From: Candidatus Propionivibrio dominans
GTDB lineage: Bacteria > Pseudomonadota > Gammaproteobacteria > Burkholderiales > Rhodocyclaceae
Direction of reading: 5' to 3'
Assembly (NCBI GenBank): GCA_016709335.1
Contig: JADJNC010000028.1
Span: 1-52,309, forward strand
Length of the DNA: 52,309 bases
A program made the translations under genes and the position numbers. Shown here one piece after another: positions 10,013-19,500 of this stretch. The notes beneath the pieces are model-generated. The model did not search any database, was not told where the DNA came from, and saw only the letters and a program-made list of their open reading frames with translations. Positions within the stretch are counted from its first letter, which is position 1. Every line of letters starts with the position of its first letter.

Positions 10013-10143
10013 GTAGGTCGGGTGTAGGTCGTTAGCGTAGCGTAACCCGACAGCGGCTACCGATATTGCCGATTGTCGGCGATTGTCGGGGGTTATGCTG
10101 CGAAGCAAATCCTCCTGGGGGACGCTTCGCTAACCCGACCTAC
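10013..10143. repeat. Palindromic intergenic repeat (REP/MITE-like)
   Basis: GTAGGTCGGG at 10013-10022 is mirrored by CCCGACCTAC at 10134-10143, and internal blocks (GTTAGCGTAGCGTAACCCGA, GCTTCGCTAACCCGACC) repeat the same unit in both orientations. This resembles the GTAGGTCGGGTTAGC element scattered between genes in many proteobacteria. It carries no gene. Confidence 0.7.
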
Positions 10144-10240
10144 AAATGCCCCTCGTGCGGCTCGACAAGCGGTCACAGCAGAGGCCTCCGGGGCTTCTGC
10201 TATACTCGACCCAATCATAACCGCAACACGCTACAAACTC

Positions 10241-11224
10241 ATGAATCAAACCCAGCCATCCCCCAAAGCTCTCGATCTCGCGCGCCAGGTGCTGCGTATC
10301 GAAGCCGATGCCGTTCTCGCGCTGATCGACCGCATTGACGGCGCCTTTCTGCGTGCGCTGTCGCTAATTCTCAACTGCCACGGTCGCGTCATCGTCAGCG
10401 GCATCGGCAAATCCGGACATATTGCGCGCAAGATTGCCTCAACGCTGGCCAGCACCGGAACGCCTGCCTATTTTGTCCATCCGGCCGAAGCCAGCCATGG
10501 CGACCTCGGGATGATCACTGCCGACGACGTTCTGATTGTCATTTCCAACTCGGGGGAAAGCGCAGAGTTGCTGAACATCCTGCCTTCGATCAAACGCCAG
10601 GGCGCCAAGCTGATTGCCATGACCGGCAACCCGGAATCCTCGCTCGCCCGCGAAGCCGATGCTCACCTCAATGCCGCTGTCGCCCAGGAGGCCTGCCCGC
10701 TCAACCTGGCGCCAACGGCCAGCACGACCGCCGCACTGGCGCTGGGCGATGCGCTGGCGGTGGCCTTGCTCGACGCGCGCGGCTTTGGCGCCGATGATTT
10801 TGCGCGCTCGCATCCCGGCGGTTCGCTCGGTCGCCAACTGCTGACCCGGATACGCGATGTCATGCGCACCGGGAAAGCCGTTCCCACCGTTCTGCCCGAG
10901 GCCAGTGTCGCCGAGGCCACCCGCGAAATCTCGCGCGGCGGAATCGGCATGACCGTCGTCATCACGCCGCAACGGGAGGTTCTGGGCATCTTCACCGATG
11001 GCGACCTGCGCCGCGCTATCGTCAGAAATCTCGATCTGCAAGCACTCACCGTGGCCAGTGTGATGAGCGGCAAACCGCGTCTGATCGGCCCGGAGAAGCT
11101 GACGGCCGAAGCCGTCGAAATGATGGAAAAACACAAGATCAACCAGATCCCGGTGGTCGACGCGGATGAGCGGTTGATTGGCGCCCTCAACATGCACGAT
11201 CTCTTTCAGGCCAAAGCCCTCTGA
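10241..11224 (+). CDS. kdsD: Arabinose-5-phosphate isomerase
   Basis: KdsD (KpsF/GutQ family) interconverts ribulose-5-phosphate and arabinose-5-phosphate, the first step toward Kdo for lipopolysaccharide. The 327-residue protein has an SIS domain (about 30-170) with GIGKSGHIARKIASTLASTGTPA and SNSGESAELL, followed by two CBS domains (about 205-325) with FTDGDLRRA and NQIPVVD. The ATG at 10241 gives the family length; the open frame continues upstream through the repeat but that part is not conserved. The next genes are kdsC, lptC and lptA, the usual betaproteobacterial order. The stop at 11222-11224 overlaps an ATG at 11224. Confidence 0.95.
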   Translation: MNQTQPSPKALDLARQVLRIEADAVLALIDRIDGAFLRALSLILNCHGRVIVSGIGKSGHIARKIASTLASTGTPAYFVHPAEASHGDLGMITADDVLIVISNSGESAELLNILPSIKRQGAKLIAMTGNPESSLAREADAHLNAAVAQEACPLNLAPTASTTAALALGDALAVALLDARGFGADDFARSHPGGSLGRQLLTRIRDVMRTGKAVPTVLPEASVAEATREISRGGIGMTVVITPQREVLGIFTDGDLRRAIVRNLDLQALTVASVMSGKPRLIGPEKLTAEAVEMMEKHKINQIPVVDADERLIGALNMHDLFQAKAL

Positions 11225-11765
11225 TGCAATCCGCCGATGAAATCAGGGCGCGCGCGCCGCCTCAAGCTGATGGCTTTCGACGTCGACGGCGTGCTCACCG
11301 ACGGTGCGCTTTTTCACCGATGACGGAATCGAGATGAAAGCCTTCAACTCGCGCGACGGCCTGGGTCTGAAGCTGCTGCAGAAAGCCGGCCTCAGCGTGG
11401 CCATCATCACCGGTCGCAAAGCGCGTTGTGTCGAGTGGCGCATGCAGAATCTGGGCATTGACCTGCTCTATCAGGGCATCGAGAATAAATGGGAGACGAT
11501 GCAGACCCTGCTCGCCAGACTCGGCATCAGCGCCGACGAGGCCGGTTACATGGGCGACGATGTGGTCGATCTGCCGGTGATGAACGGCTGCGGTTTCTCG
11601 GCCACTCCGGCAGACAGCCATGCCCTGGCCAAACGCCATGCCCGGCTGATTTCAAGCCAGGCCGGCGGCCACGGCGCGGTGCGTGAAGTCTGCGAGTTCA
11701 TCCTTGATGCCCAGGGCAAACTCGATGCCGCATTGGCTCCCTATCTGACGGTGAACAGACAATGA
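11224..11765 (+). CDS. kdsC: 3-deoxy-D-manno-octulosonate 8-phosphate phosphatase (frameshifted here)
   Basis: KdsC is the HAD phosphatase that makes Kdo from Kdo-8-phosphate. The catalytic motif LMAFDVDGVLTDG is read in one frame from about 11261, and the rest (FFTDDGIEMKAFNSRDGLG, then GDDVVDLPVM) in another; one extra G near 11304 (GACGGTGCGC for GACGGTCGC) explains the switch. The start is uncertain: ATG 11237 is in frame with the motif, whereas ATG 11224 overlaps the kdsD stop and gives MQSADEIRARA, but then a second slip in the GC-dinucleotide run near 11250-11258 is needed. KdsC is normally essential, so both breaks are probably sequencing errors. Length after repair is about 178 residues, normal for the family. 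Confidence 0.85.
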
Positions 11766-12350
11766 AACGCTGGGGCAGCGCACTCTTCCCGCTGAGTCTG
11801 CTCCTGATCCTGACCGGCCTGACTTTCTGGCTGCGCTACGCCACCGAGTTGCCGCAAACGAAGCACGATGGAAAACTCCGGCACGATCCGGACTACATCA
11901 TTACCGATGCCATCCTGCGCAAGATCGATCAGACCGGGCGGCTGAAATATACGCTATCGGCCACCGATATCCGCCACTATCCGGATGACGAAAGCACCGA
12001 CATGCTCAAACCGAACCTTGTCCACTTTCAAGCCAAAAGCCCCCGGTAACGATGAGTGCAGAGCGCGGGCATATGAGCAAGGATGGCGAAAAGTCGATTT
12101 GTACGACAATGTTCGCATCCGGCGTTCGGCGTCCGCGCAATATGAAGAACTGACGGCCTACACGCCCGAACTCACCGTCCTGCCCGACGTCGAAAAGGCA
12201 TTTACCAAGAGCCCGGTGCTGATTACCCAGGGGAAATCCTGGATGAAAGGAGTCGGCATGCAGGTGGATAACCGGGCGCAGACCTACCTCCTTGAATCTC
12301 AAGCCGTTGCCGTGCTGGAAAGCAAACACGCCAAAAAGCAGAAGCCATGA
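11762..12350 (+). CDS. lptC: LPS export ABC transporter periplasmic protein LptC (two frameshifts here)
   Basis: LptC is the bitopic inner-membrane protein that passes LPS from LptB2FG to LptA. The N-terminal frame gives a membrane helix (about residues 8-24) and the LptC strand pattern up to LVHFQAKSP, then stops. The middle part (TMSAERGHMSKDGEK) is in the second frame and the rest (VDLYDNVRIRRSA to SKHAKKQKP) in the third. Adding one C in the C run near 12040-12045 and one G near 12085 gives a continuous protein of about 196 residues. The gene overlaps kdsC by four bases and lptA by four bases, the tight coupling expected in this operon. The breaks are most likely sequencing errors. Confidence 0.85.
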
Positions 12351-12949
12351 TGCCAAAATTCGCTTGCCTAGTCGCCGCCTCACTGCTGTTTACCCTCTCG
12401 CTCCCGGTCTGCGCCGAAAAAGCGGATCGTGAAAAACCGATCAATCTTGAGGCCGATCGCGTCAGCATGGACGATATCAACAAGGTTCAGGTCTTCGAGG
12501 GCAACGTCATCCTGACCCAGGGAACGCTTCAACTTCGTACCAGCCGGCTGGTCATCACGCAGGATGCCGACGGCTTCCAGAAAGGTGTGGCAACCGGCGG
12601 CGCCAATGGACTGGCCCGCTTCCGGCAGAAGCGTGAAGGCAGCGAGGAGTACATCGAAGGTGAAGGCGAGCGTATCGAGCATGATGCGCGTGCAGAAAAA
12701 ACAGATTTCTATGTTCGTGCCTGGGTGAAGAGCGGGCAGGATGAGGTCAGGGGGCAGTTCATCTCCTACGATGCGCTGACCGAGAAGTATCTTGCCACCA
12801 ACGGTCGTGGCGAGAGCAAGAGCGCCACCGGTGAGGCGCAAGCGCGTGTGCGCGCAATCATCCAGCCCAAAGGCAAGAATGCGGCGCCTGAAGAGAATAA
12901 AGGCGAGCCACTGTTGCTCAAGCCCTCAGGGACGGTTACGCCGAGGTAA
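12347..12949 (+). CDS. lptA: Lipopolysaccharide transport periplasmic protein LptA
   Basis: LptA polymerises into the periplasmic bridge that carries LPS. The 200-residue protein has a signal peptide (cut near CA-EK, residue 23), then the OstA-like beta-jellyroll domain starting at KPINLEADRVSMDDINKVQVFEGNVILTQGTLQLR, and a lysine/glutamate-rich tail from about residue 170. The ATG at 12347 overlaps the lptC stop. In related genomes lptB and rpoN follow directly; here they do not, and a phasin gene follows after about 220 bases. Confidence 0.93.
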   Translation: MMPKFACLVAASLLFTLSLPVCAEKADREKPINLEADRVSMDDINKVQVFEGNVILTQGTLQLRTSRLVITQDADGFQKGVATGGANGLARFRQKREGSEEYIEGEGERIEHDARAEKTDFYVRAWVKSGQDEVRGQFISYDALTEKYLATNGRGESKSATGEAQARVRAIIQPKGKNAAPEENKGEPLLLKPSGTVTPR

Positions 12950-13039
12950 GCAAGTTCCCCGGCGGGCGTTCAGCGTACCCTTTGCGGGCGCACAGCGGCG
13001 CTGATTTCATGATCATTTTGAAGCCTGCCTGAAAATAAA

Positions 13040-13113
13040 TGCTGCACTGCATCAAAAAAGACTTGACACGCGAGTTTTGATGCCTATAATCGAGTCTATG
13101 GTGCAGTGCAGCA
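13040..13113 (+). promoter_or_regulatory. Phasin promoter framed by a 12-bp inverted repeat
   Basis: TTGACA at 13063-13068 and TATAAT at 13085-13090 with 16 bases between them form a near-perfect sigma-70 promoter. TGCTGCACTGCA at 13040-13051 and its exact reverse complement TGCAGTGCAGCA at 13102-13113 frame it on both sides. TGCA-rich sites next to phasin promoters are the kind bound by the repressor PhaR; that assignment is inference. Confidence 0.8.
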
Positions 13114-13171
13114 AGTCACTTGACTCGTTAAACATTGCACATGCCCCGTTTTCTTACCAAGGAGATTTACC

Positions 13172-13723
13172 ATGATCACGACCCCCGAACAATTTGCCGC
13201 AGCCAACAAAGCTTCCGTCGATGCCATGCTGTCGCTCGCCAACACGGCGCTCGCCAGTGCCGAACGTATCGCCGCCCTGAACCTGAATACCGCCCGCTCG
13301 ATGCTTGAAGATGGCGTGGCCAACACCAAGGCCGTGCTCGGCGCCAAGGACCCGCGTGAAGCCATGTCGCTGTCGGCGGCGCAGATCAAACCGGCTGTTG
13401 AGCAGAGCGTTGCCTACAACCGCAGCCTCTATGAAATTTCGTCGCAATCTAAAGAAGAAGTGTCCAAGCAGCTCGAAAGCCAGTTCGGTGACTTCCAGAA
13501 GCAGGTTTCCAGTCTGATGGAAAAAGCTGCCAAGAACGCACCGGCAGGTTCGGACGTTGCCGTTGCTGCGGTCAAGTCGGCGCTCGAAGCCGCCAGCTCC
13601 GCATTCGACAACATGAAAAATGTCGTCAAGCAGGCCGCTGACATGACTGAAGCCAATATCGCTACGGCGAGCAATGCGACGGTCAATGCAGTCAGCTCGG
13701 CTACCACCGGCAAGAAAAAGTAA
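13172..13723 (+). CDS. phaP: Phasin (PHA granule-associated protein)
   Basis: Phasins coat polyhydroxyalkanoate granules and control their number and size. The 183-residue protein is amphipathic and almost wholly helical, with the phasin_2 pattern: TTPEQFAAANKASVDAMLSLANTAL at the N-terminus, then SAERIAALNLNTAR, and a Lys/Ala-rich tail ending GKKK. AAGGAG at 13159-13164 sits seven bases before the ATG, a very strong ribosome binding site, which together with the strong promoter predicts high expression. It is monocistronic with a terminator after it. The symbol is used in the family sense, since these genomes usually have several phasins. Confidence 0.9.
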   Translation: MITTPEQFAAANKASVDAMLSLANTALASAERIAALNLNTARSMLEDGVANTKAVLGAKDPREAMSLSAAQIKPAVEQSVAYNRSLYEISSQSKEEVSKQLESQFGDFQKQVSSLMEKAAKNAPAGSDVAVAAVKSALEAASSAFDNMKNVVKQAADMTEANIATASNATVNAVSSATTGKKK

Positions 13724-13785
13724 TAGCCGGTTCGCTTGATCCTCGCGCTTGAGCGCAACGCCCGAGCGTCAGTCAATCAACGCCT

Positions 13786-13805
13786 GGGGGGGGGGGGGAG
13801 GGGGA
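13786..13805. other. G13 run followed by G-rich tract, probable consensus artefact
   Basis: Thirteen G in a row (13786-13798), one A and five more G. It lies between the phasin stop and its terminator and breaks no gene. It resembles the larger G/C blocks elsewhere in the window. Confidence 0.6.
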
Positions 13806-13834
13806 CGGGCAGCCTTCACTTATATCACAAGCCG

Positions 13835-13856
13835 AACCCCGTCACCGGGGTTTTGT
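13835..13856 (+). terminator. Rho-independent terminator after the phasin gene
   Basis: AACCCCG-TCAC-CGGGGTT followed by TT gives a 7-bp stem, 4-base loop and short T run, about 110 bases after the phasin stop. Confidence 0.75.
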
Positions 13857-13911
13857 CGTTTACGCCTCGTTTTTGCGTCCGATTTTGCGTCGATTTTTCG
13901 TCTTTCCGCGA

Positions 13912-14667
13912 TCAGTCGCGCCACGCCCAGCCAATGCCGCGCCGCTCGACCTCCTGACGGATTTCCTCCATCACCTGATCGACCAGAGCAGGTTCTCCCT
14001 CGACGCCCAGTTCCAGATGTCGGCGCTGGCCGTCTTCGCCGATCGACGGCAGGCTGAACAGGCGCAGCGCCGGATAGTCGGCAACGATGCGCTGCATGAG
14101 GTCGAGGAGCGCGCTCTCGTAGGCCTTCGGCCCGGTCAGCAGCAAGGCGCGATCGACCATGGGCTGGCGATTGAAGAGATGCGGGTAGAAGGTATCGAGC
14201 GCCCATTCGGCCATCGGATGCGCCATTTGCGGAAAGCCGGGCAGGAAATAGTGGTCTCGCACGCAGAACCCGGCAATGCGGTTGAAGGGATTGGGAACGA
14301 TGTCGACCCCGCGCGGAAAGGTGGCGAGCAGCAATCGCGCAGCGTTGATGTCGTCGCCAAAGCGCACGTGCAACTCGCGTTCCGCCTCGGGATGCAGCAC
14401 CAGATCGACCCCCAGAGCTTCAGCCGCGGCCTGCCGCGTGTGATCGTCCGGCGTATTGCCGATGCCGCCGAAACTGAACACCGCGTCGCCTGCCGCGAAG
14501 CTGCGCTTCAGCGTTGCCGCGATACGCGATCGCTCGTCGCCCAGATACTCGGCCCAGCTTAGCCGCAGTCCGCGCGCGGCAAGCAGACTGACAATCTTCT
14601 TGAAATGCTGATCGACGCGTTTGCCAGAAAGAATTTCGTCGCCGATGATGAGTGCACCAAAGTTCAT
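13912..14667 (-). CDS. Molybdopterin-binding / CinA-like competence-damage protein
   Basis: A 251-residue protein with the MoaB/MogA-like fold: ALIIGDEILSGKRVDQHF at residues 5-22 and FSFGGIGNTPDDHTRQAAAEALG at about 64-86, the pattern of the N-terminal half of CinA. The C-terminal nicotinamide-nucleotide amidase domain of full CinA is absent, as in many stand-alone 'competence/damage-inducible protein A' proteins. Some relatives hydrolyse ADP-ribose-type nucleotides; the true substrate is unknown. ATG at 14667. It is monocistronic; the neighbours give no hint of function. Confidence 0.8.
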   Translation of the reverse strand: MNFGALIIGDEILSGKRVDQHFKKIVSLLAARGLRLSWAEYLGDERSRIAATLKRSFAAGDAVFSFGGIGNTPDDHTRQAAAEALGVDLVLHPEAERELHVRFGDDINAARLLLATFPRGVDIVPNPFNRIAGFCVRDHYFLPGFPQMAHPMAEWALDTFYPHLFNRQPMVDRALLLTGPKAYESALLDLMQRIVADYPALRLFSLPSIGEDGQRRHLELGVEGEPALVDQVMEEIRQEVERRGIGWAWRD

Positions 14668-14748
14668 GCCTGGACCTCCGGATTATCAATGAGTGTCACG
14701 ATGGCTCCGCGCCGCATCCGGCGTAGCGCCTCACGAGCCCAACAGCCA

Positions 14749-14843
14749 ACCACCAAGACACAAAGTTCACCAAGTTTCACCAAGAAAGACAAGAAGTTGA
14801 AATTTACTTGGTGCTCCTTGGTGTCCTTGGTGTCTTGGTGGTG
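14749..14843. repeat. Long inverted repeat built from CACCAAG units
   Basis: ACCACCAAGACAC at about 14749-14762 is mirrored by GTGTCTTGGTGGT at 14830-14842, and TTCACCAAG/CTTGGTG units repeat inwards on both arms. It resembles the CTTGGTGTCTTGGTGG palindromes seen between genes in many bacteria. It lies in the intergenic stretch between the CinA-like gene and hrpA. Confidence 0.7.
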
Positions 14844-14906
14844 AATTTTTTCCATGCCCTTCAATCTGCCAGCCTGACAGGGTAATCCTGTTTATGTCCT
14901 CGGCAA

Positions 14907-17900
14907 TCACATTCCCTCCCACATTTTCTGCAGCCGCTTGCTCGACACCGGTGCCGGAGTGCGCAATTCCTGGGCAAAGAGCTGCACACGCAATTCTTCG
15001 AGCATCCAGCGGAACTGCTCGACCTGCGGATCGCTCACGCCCTGTTTGGCCAGTACGATGGCACGTCGCTCGTAGTTCGTCCACAGTGGCGTGTACTCGG
15101 CCAGCAGACGTGCATCGCGAACCGGGTCGGCCTTGAGTTTGTCGAGGCGCAGCGAAATGGCCTTGAGATACCGCGGGTAGTGCTGCAGGCGCTCGAAGGG
15201 TGTTTCGGCGATGAAGCGCTTGCTCAGCAGACGGCCAAGCTGTTTCTCGACATCCTGCAGCGCCGCCGAATGGTTTTTGCAGGCCGGCAGTTTCTTCTGC
15301 AGCACCTGCCAGTCGGCGAGAATCTGGCCGACCAGACGGCAGATTTCCTGCGCCAGCAAGCCGAGTCGTGACTTTGCTTCAGCGCAGCGCAATTTGAAAC
15401 TCTGCGCATCGCCCGGCCACGGCTCGACCAGGCAGGCACGCGCAAAGGTGAGGTCGATCAGTTGTCGGCGCAGATCGTCGAGTGAGCCCAGTGGCATGAA
15501 TGCCATGGCCATTTGCGTCAGGCCCGGCAAGTTCTTTTCGAAATATTTGAGCTGATCGCGGAACTGCAGCATGAACAAGCGCAGGAGTCCTTGCGCATGC
15601 GCCGCTCGCGCTTCCTCGGCACTATCGAACACACACAGCGAAACGCTCTCGCCGTCATCGGAAAGACCGGGATAGCCAAGCACCGTTTGTACGTTAGCGT
15701 TGTTGGAACCGCTGTCCATTTCAACCTCCATCAGTTCGGGCAACTCGCCAAAACTCCAGTCGGTCATCCCTGAATATTCCGAGGGGGTTTCGTGCAACTC
15801 GGAAAATTCCTGCTTGGCCTTGCCGCCCCACTCGCCGCGCAGCTCGGCCAGGCTGCGACTCAGGCCAAGCTGACGCTCATGCTCGTCAACCAGTTTGAAG
15901 CTGAAACTGAAATGCGCCGGCAGCGCGTCGGGGCGGAAGGCGTCCGGCGTAATCTCCCAGCCGCGTGCATTGAGACCGCGCGATTGCAGGATGAAGGCGA
16001 TCAGCGCCATGACCAGCGTTTTGTCCGAGGGCTGCACCTGCTCGACAAATTCGGCGGCAAACTCCGGCACCGGCACCAGCTTCGAGCGAATCTTCTGCGG
16101 CAGCGTCTTGACGAGCTGGATCACTTTTTCCTTGAGCAGCCCCGGCACCAGCCACTCGCAACGCGCCGCCGGAATCTGGTTGAGCTGTGCCAGCGGCACC
16201 GTCATCGTCACGCCATCGCGTGGGCTGCCCGGCTCAAAAAGGTAAGTGAGCGCAAACTCGACGCCACCGAGCCTGATCTGGTGCGGAAAGGCTTCGGTGG
16301 TGACGCCGGCCGCTTCGTGGCGCATCAGGTCTTCGCGCTGCAAATAAAGTAACCTGGGATTCTCGCGCTCGGCCTCGCGCCGCCAGTGGTCGAACCCGGC
16401 GCCGTCGCACAGTCCCTCGGGAATGATCTGATCGTAGAAAGGCAAATATCAGCTCGTCGTCGACCAGCACATCCGGTCGCCGCGACTTGTGCTCCAGCGT
16501 TTCGATGTCGAGCATCAACTGGTGGTTGTGCGTGAAGAAGCCCCAGCGCCGGGCATACTCCTCGCTGATCTCGCCGCCAACCAGCCCCTGGCGAATGAAG
16601 ATTTCACGCGCTTCCTGCGGATTCATCGGCCCGAAGTTCACCCGCTTTTTCGGGTTGACGAGCATCCCGTAAAGCGTCGAACGCTCGAAGGCGACGACCT
16701 GCATCGCCTTCTTCTCCCAGTGCGGATCGAACCAGCTCCGCTTGATCAGATGCGCGCCGACCTTCTCCAGCCACTCCGGTTCGATGCGCGCCACGCAGCG
16801 GGCAAAGAGCCGGGTCGTTTCGGTGATCTCGGCGGCGGCGATCCACTTGCCGGCCTTCTTGTTGAGCGCCGAGCCGGGATGAATCAGGAACTTCATCCCG
16901 CGTGCGCCGAGGTAATGCCCCGAATCCTCGGACTTGCAGCCGATATTGCCGAACAGGCCGGCGAGCAGCGCGCGGTGGATCGCCTCGTAGGTCGCGGGGA
17001 TTTGATTTTCCTTCCACTCGTGCTCGGCGGCGAGACTGTGCAACTGGCTGTGAATGTCGCGCCACTCGCGCATGCGCAGTGCCGACAGAAAATTTTCGTG
17101 ACACGCTTGCACCAGCTTGCGCTGCGATTTCTTGTGTTCGACCTCGGCCTCGTACCAGTTCCACAGCTTCAGCCAGGAGAGGAATTCCGACTTCTCGTCG
17201 GCGAACTTCCGGTGCGCGGCGTCGGCACTTCCCTGGCGCTCCTGCGGGCGCTCGCGCGGGTCCTGCACGGTCAGCGCGGCGGCGATCACCAGCATCTCGC
17301 GCAGACAACCCTCTTCGCGGGCGGCGACGATCATTCGCGCGACGCGCGGGTCGAGCGGCATCTTCGCCAGCTCCTGCCCGATCGCTGTCAGCGCGTGCTC
17401 TTCGGTCACCGCGCCGAGTTCGAGCAGAAGCTGGTAGCCGTCGCTGATCGCCTTCGGCGGCGGCGCCTCGATGAAGGGGAAATCCTCGACATCGCCGATG
17501 CGCAACGACTTCATGCGCAGAATCACCCCGGCCAGCGACGAGCGCAGGATTTCGGGGTCGGCATACGGCGGGCGCAGGCCGAACTCCTGCTCGTCATACA
17601 AACGAATGCACACCCCGGCCGCCACCCGCCCGCAGCGCCCGGCCCTCTGGTTAGCCGAGGCCTGCGCGATCTTCTCGATCTGCAAGTGCTCGACCTTGTT
17701 GCGATAGGAGTAGCGCTTGACGCGCGCCAGCCCGGAATCGACCACGTAACGAATACCCGGCACGGTGAGCGAGGTTTCGGCCACGTTGGTCGCCAGCACG
17801 ATGCGCCGCCCGCTGTGCGGCCTGAAAATTCGCGACTGCTCCTCGGCCGACAGGCGGGCGAAAAGCGGCAGGATTTCCGGATGCACGCCGCCACGGCCAA

Positions 17901-18840
17901 AAGCATGTTTGCGCAAGGCCTCGGCGGCCTCGCGAATCTCGCGCTCGCCGGGCAGAAAGACCAGCACATCGCCGCCAATGGCCCCGCCTTCCCGGTTCAA
18001 CTCGTCGCAGGCATCGACGATGGCGTCGTAGAGATCGCGCTCGTCGTCCTTCTCGGCCTCCTCGGTCTGCACCGGGCGGTAACGCAGCTCGACCGGGAAC
18101 ATTCGTCCCGAAACCTCGATCACCGGCGCATTGTTGAAGTGCTTCGAAAAGCGCCCGGCATCGATCGTCGCCGAGGTGATGATCAGTTTGAGATCGGGGC
18201 GCGCATTGGTTTTGCCTTGCAACAACTGCTTCAGATAGCCGAGCAGGAAGTCGATGTTCAGGCTGCGTTCGTGCGCCTCGTCGAGAATCAGCGTGTCGTA
18301 CTGGCCGAGCCACGGGTCGCCCTGCGTTTCGGCGAGCAGGATGCCGTCGGTCATCAGCTTGATGTACGAATCCTTCGACGTGCGGTCGGAAAAACGAATC
18401 TTGTAGCCGACGTGGCTGCCCAGCTCGCTGTTCAGCTCCTGCGCAATACGCGCCGCCGTCGCGCGCGCGGCGATTCGGCGCGGCTGCGTATGGCCGATCA
18501 GGCCGCTGCTGCCGCGCCCGAGTTCAAGGCAGATCTTCGGAATCTGCGTCGTCTTGCCCGAACCCGTTTCACCGCAGACGATCACCACCTGATGCTTCTC
18601 GATCAGTTCGGCAATCTCGGCGCGCCGCGCATTGATCGGCAGATCGTCGGCGAACTCCGGTCTGGGCAGGCGCGCACGCCGTTCCGCGACGAGCGCCCGC
18701 GATCTCTCCAGCAGCTTGTCGTACTCGGCCTGCAAGGCATCGCGCTTCGCACCAAACAGGTGGCGCAGATCGCGCGCCATCGAGCGCAGGCGACGCTGGT
18801 CGACGGCGAGACAGTCCTCGAACTCGGATTTACGCTTCAA
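14907..18840 (-). CDS. hrpA: ATP-dependent RNA helicase HrpA (frameshifted in this sequence)
   Basis: HrpA is a DEAH-box RNA helicase of about 1,300 residues, linked in E. coli to mRNA processing and rescue of collided ribosomes. The upstream frame (18840 to about 16440) has Walker A CGETGSGKTTQIP at residues 89-101, LDEAHERS near 186-193, the SAT motif in LIITSATIDAGRF, and motif VI NQRAGRCGR. The downstream frame (from about 16445 to 14907, 512 codons) is the HrpA-specific C-terminal region. The join should read DDELIFAFYDQIIPEG; one extra base near 16438-16442 turns AFYDQ into AFLRS and destroys the frame. The repaired protein has the normal full length, so a sequencing error is the simplest reading. 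A large antisense open frame here is a shadow. Confidence 0.9.
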
Positions 18841-18967
18841 TTGAGGGAAAACGACAGGGAAGGAGCAGCACAGTCAGGGCAATTTATTGGTGTTTCCAGG
18901 GCGGATGGGTCAAGGCCGCATTCTACCAGCTTGCCTTATAAGTCACGGCGATACTACCTCTTTCCCG

Positions 18968-19009
18968 ATTCCGTCATTCCGGCGCAAGCCGGAATCCAGA
19001 AGATTGCCA
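18968..19009 (+). repeat. Dispersed palindromic repeat, copy 1
   Basis: A roughly 41-base unit with the core CCGTCATTCCGGCGCAAGCC and its mirror GGAATCCAG. An almost identical copy is at 20539-20580 and an inverted pair is at 36981-37048. This is a common short intergenic repeat of proteobacteria. The G/C block starts only 12 bases after this copy. Confidence 0.8.
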
Positions 19010-19020
19010 GCAGCGTATTC

Positions 19021-19205
19021 CGGGCCCGCGGGCGCCGCGCGGCGGGGGGGCCGCGCCCGGGCCGGGGGGCGCGGCGGGCGGTTGGGCGGGCGGGCCCGCC
19101 CGCCCCGCGCGCCGGGCCGGCCCGGGGGCGCCGCCGGCGGCGGGGCGCGCGCCCCGCGCGGCCGGCCCCCCCGGGGCGCCCCCGCCCGCCCCGGGGGCCG
19201 GTCCG
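19021..19205. other. G/C-only block 1, probable assembly or consensus artefact
   Basis: About 185 bases consisting almost entirely of G and C, with only a TT near 19082 and one or two other exceptions, and many runs of five to seven identical bases. Normal mixed sequence resumes at about 19206. Open frames across it translate to Gly/Pro/Ala/Arg strings and are not genes. What real sequence it replaces between hrpA and brnA is unknown. Confidence 0.7.
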
Positions 19206-19245
19206 TCCTTCGCCAAAATAGCTTTCGTACCCGAGGAATTAAGCG

Positions 19246-19500
19246 TTAAACCGAAGCATCACGAAAAGCACGCAGCACACTATTGATGCGGGTTTGATAA
19301 CCAGCACCCTGTGCCTTGAACCACTCCAGCACATCTTGATCGAGCCGCAAAGAGATAGACGTTTTGGGGGGCAATGGTTGAAGCCCACGCCGCACGATGC
19401 CGCGAACGATGTGACGAACATCCGCTTCGGGATGATCTTCGGTGGTTTTGGGCTTGGCATTCCTGGACTCCAGACGTGTCCAGTCAGTTTTTGATTTCAT
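19246..19500 (-). CDS. brnA: BrnA family antitoxin
   Basis: BrnA is a ribbon-helix-helix antitoxin that neutralises the BrnT ribonuclease and represses the pair. The C-terminal half carries the family core KTSISLRLDQDVLEWFKAQG followed by GYQTRINSVLRAF. The start at 19500 (84 residues) overlaps the end of brnT by 17 bases, the usual arrangement; an in-frame ATG at 19560 would give 104 residues. Neither has a strong ribosome binding site, which fits translational coupling to brnT. The antitoxin appears intact although its toxin is truncated. Confidence 0.85.
   Translation of the reverse strand: MKSKTDWTRLESRNAKPKTTEDHPEADVRHIVRGIVRRGLQPLPPKTSISLRLDQDVLEWFKAQGAGYQTRINSVLRAFRDASV

Noticed and set aside
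16489..19221. A 910-codon open frame on the plus strand opposite hrpA
   Set aside because: It is the antisense shadow of a well-conserved helicase in GC-rich DNA, and it also runs through G/C block 1.
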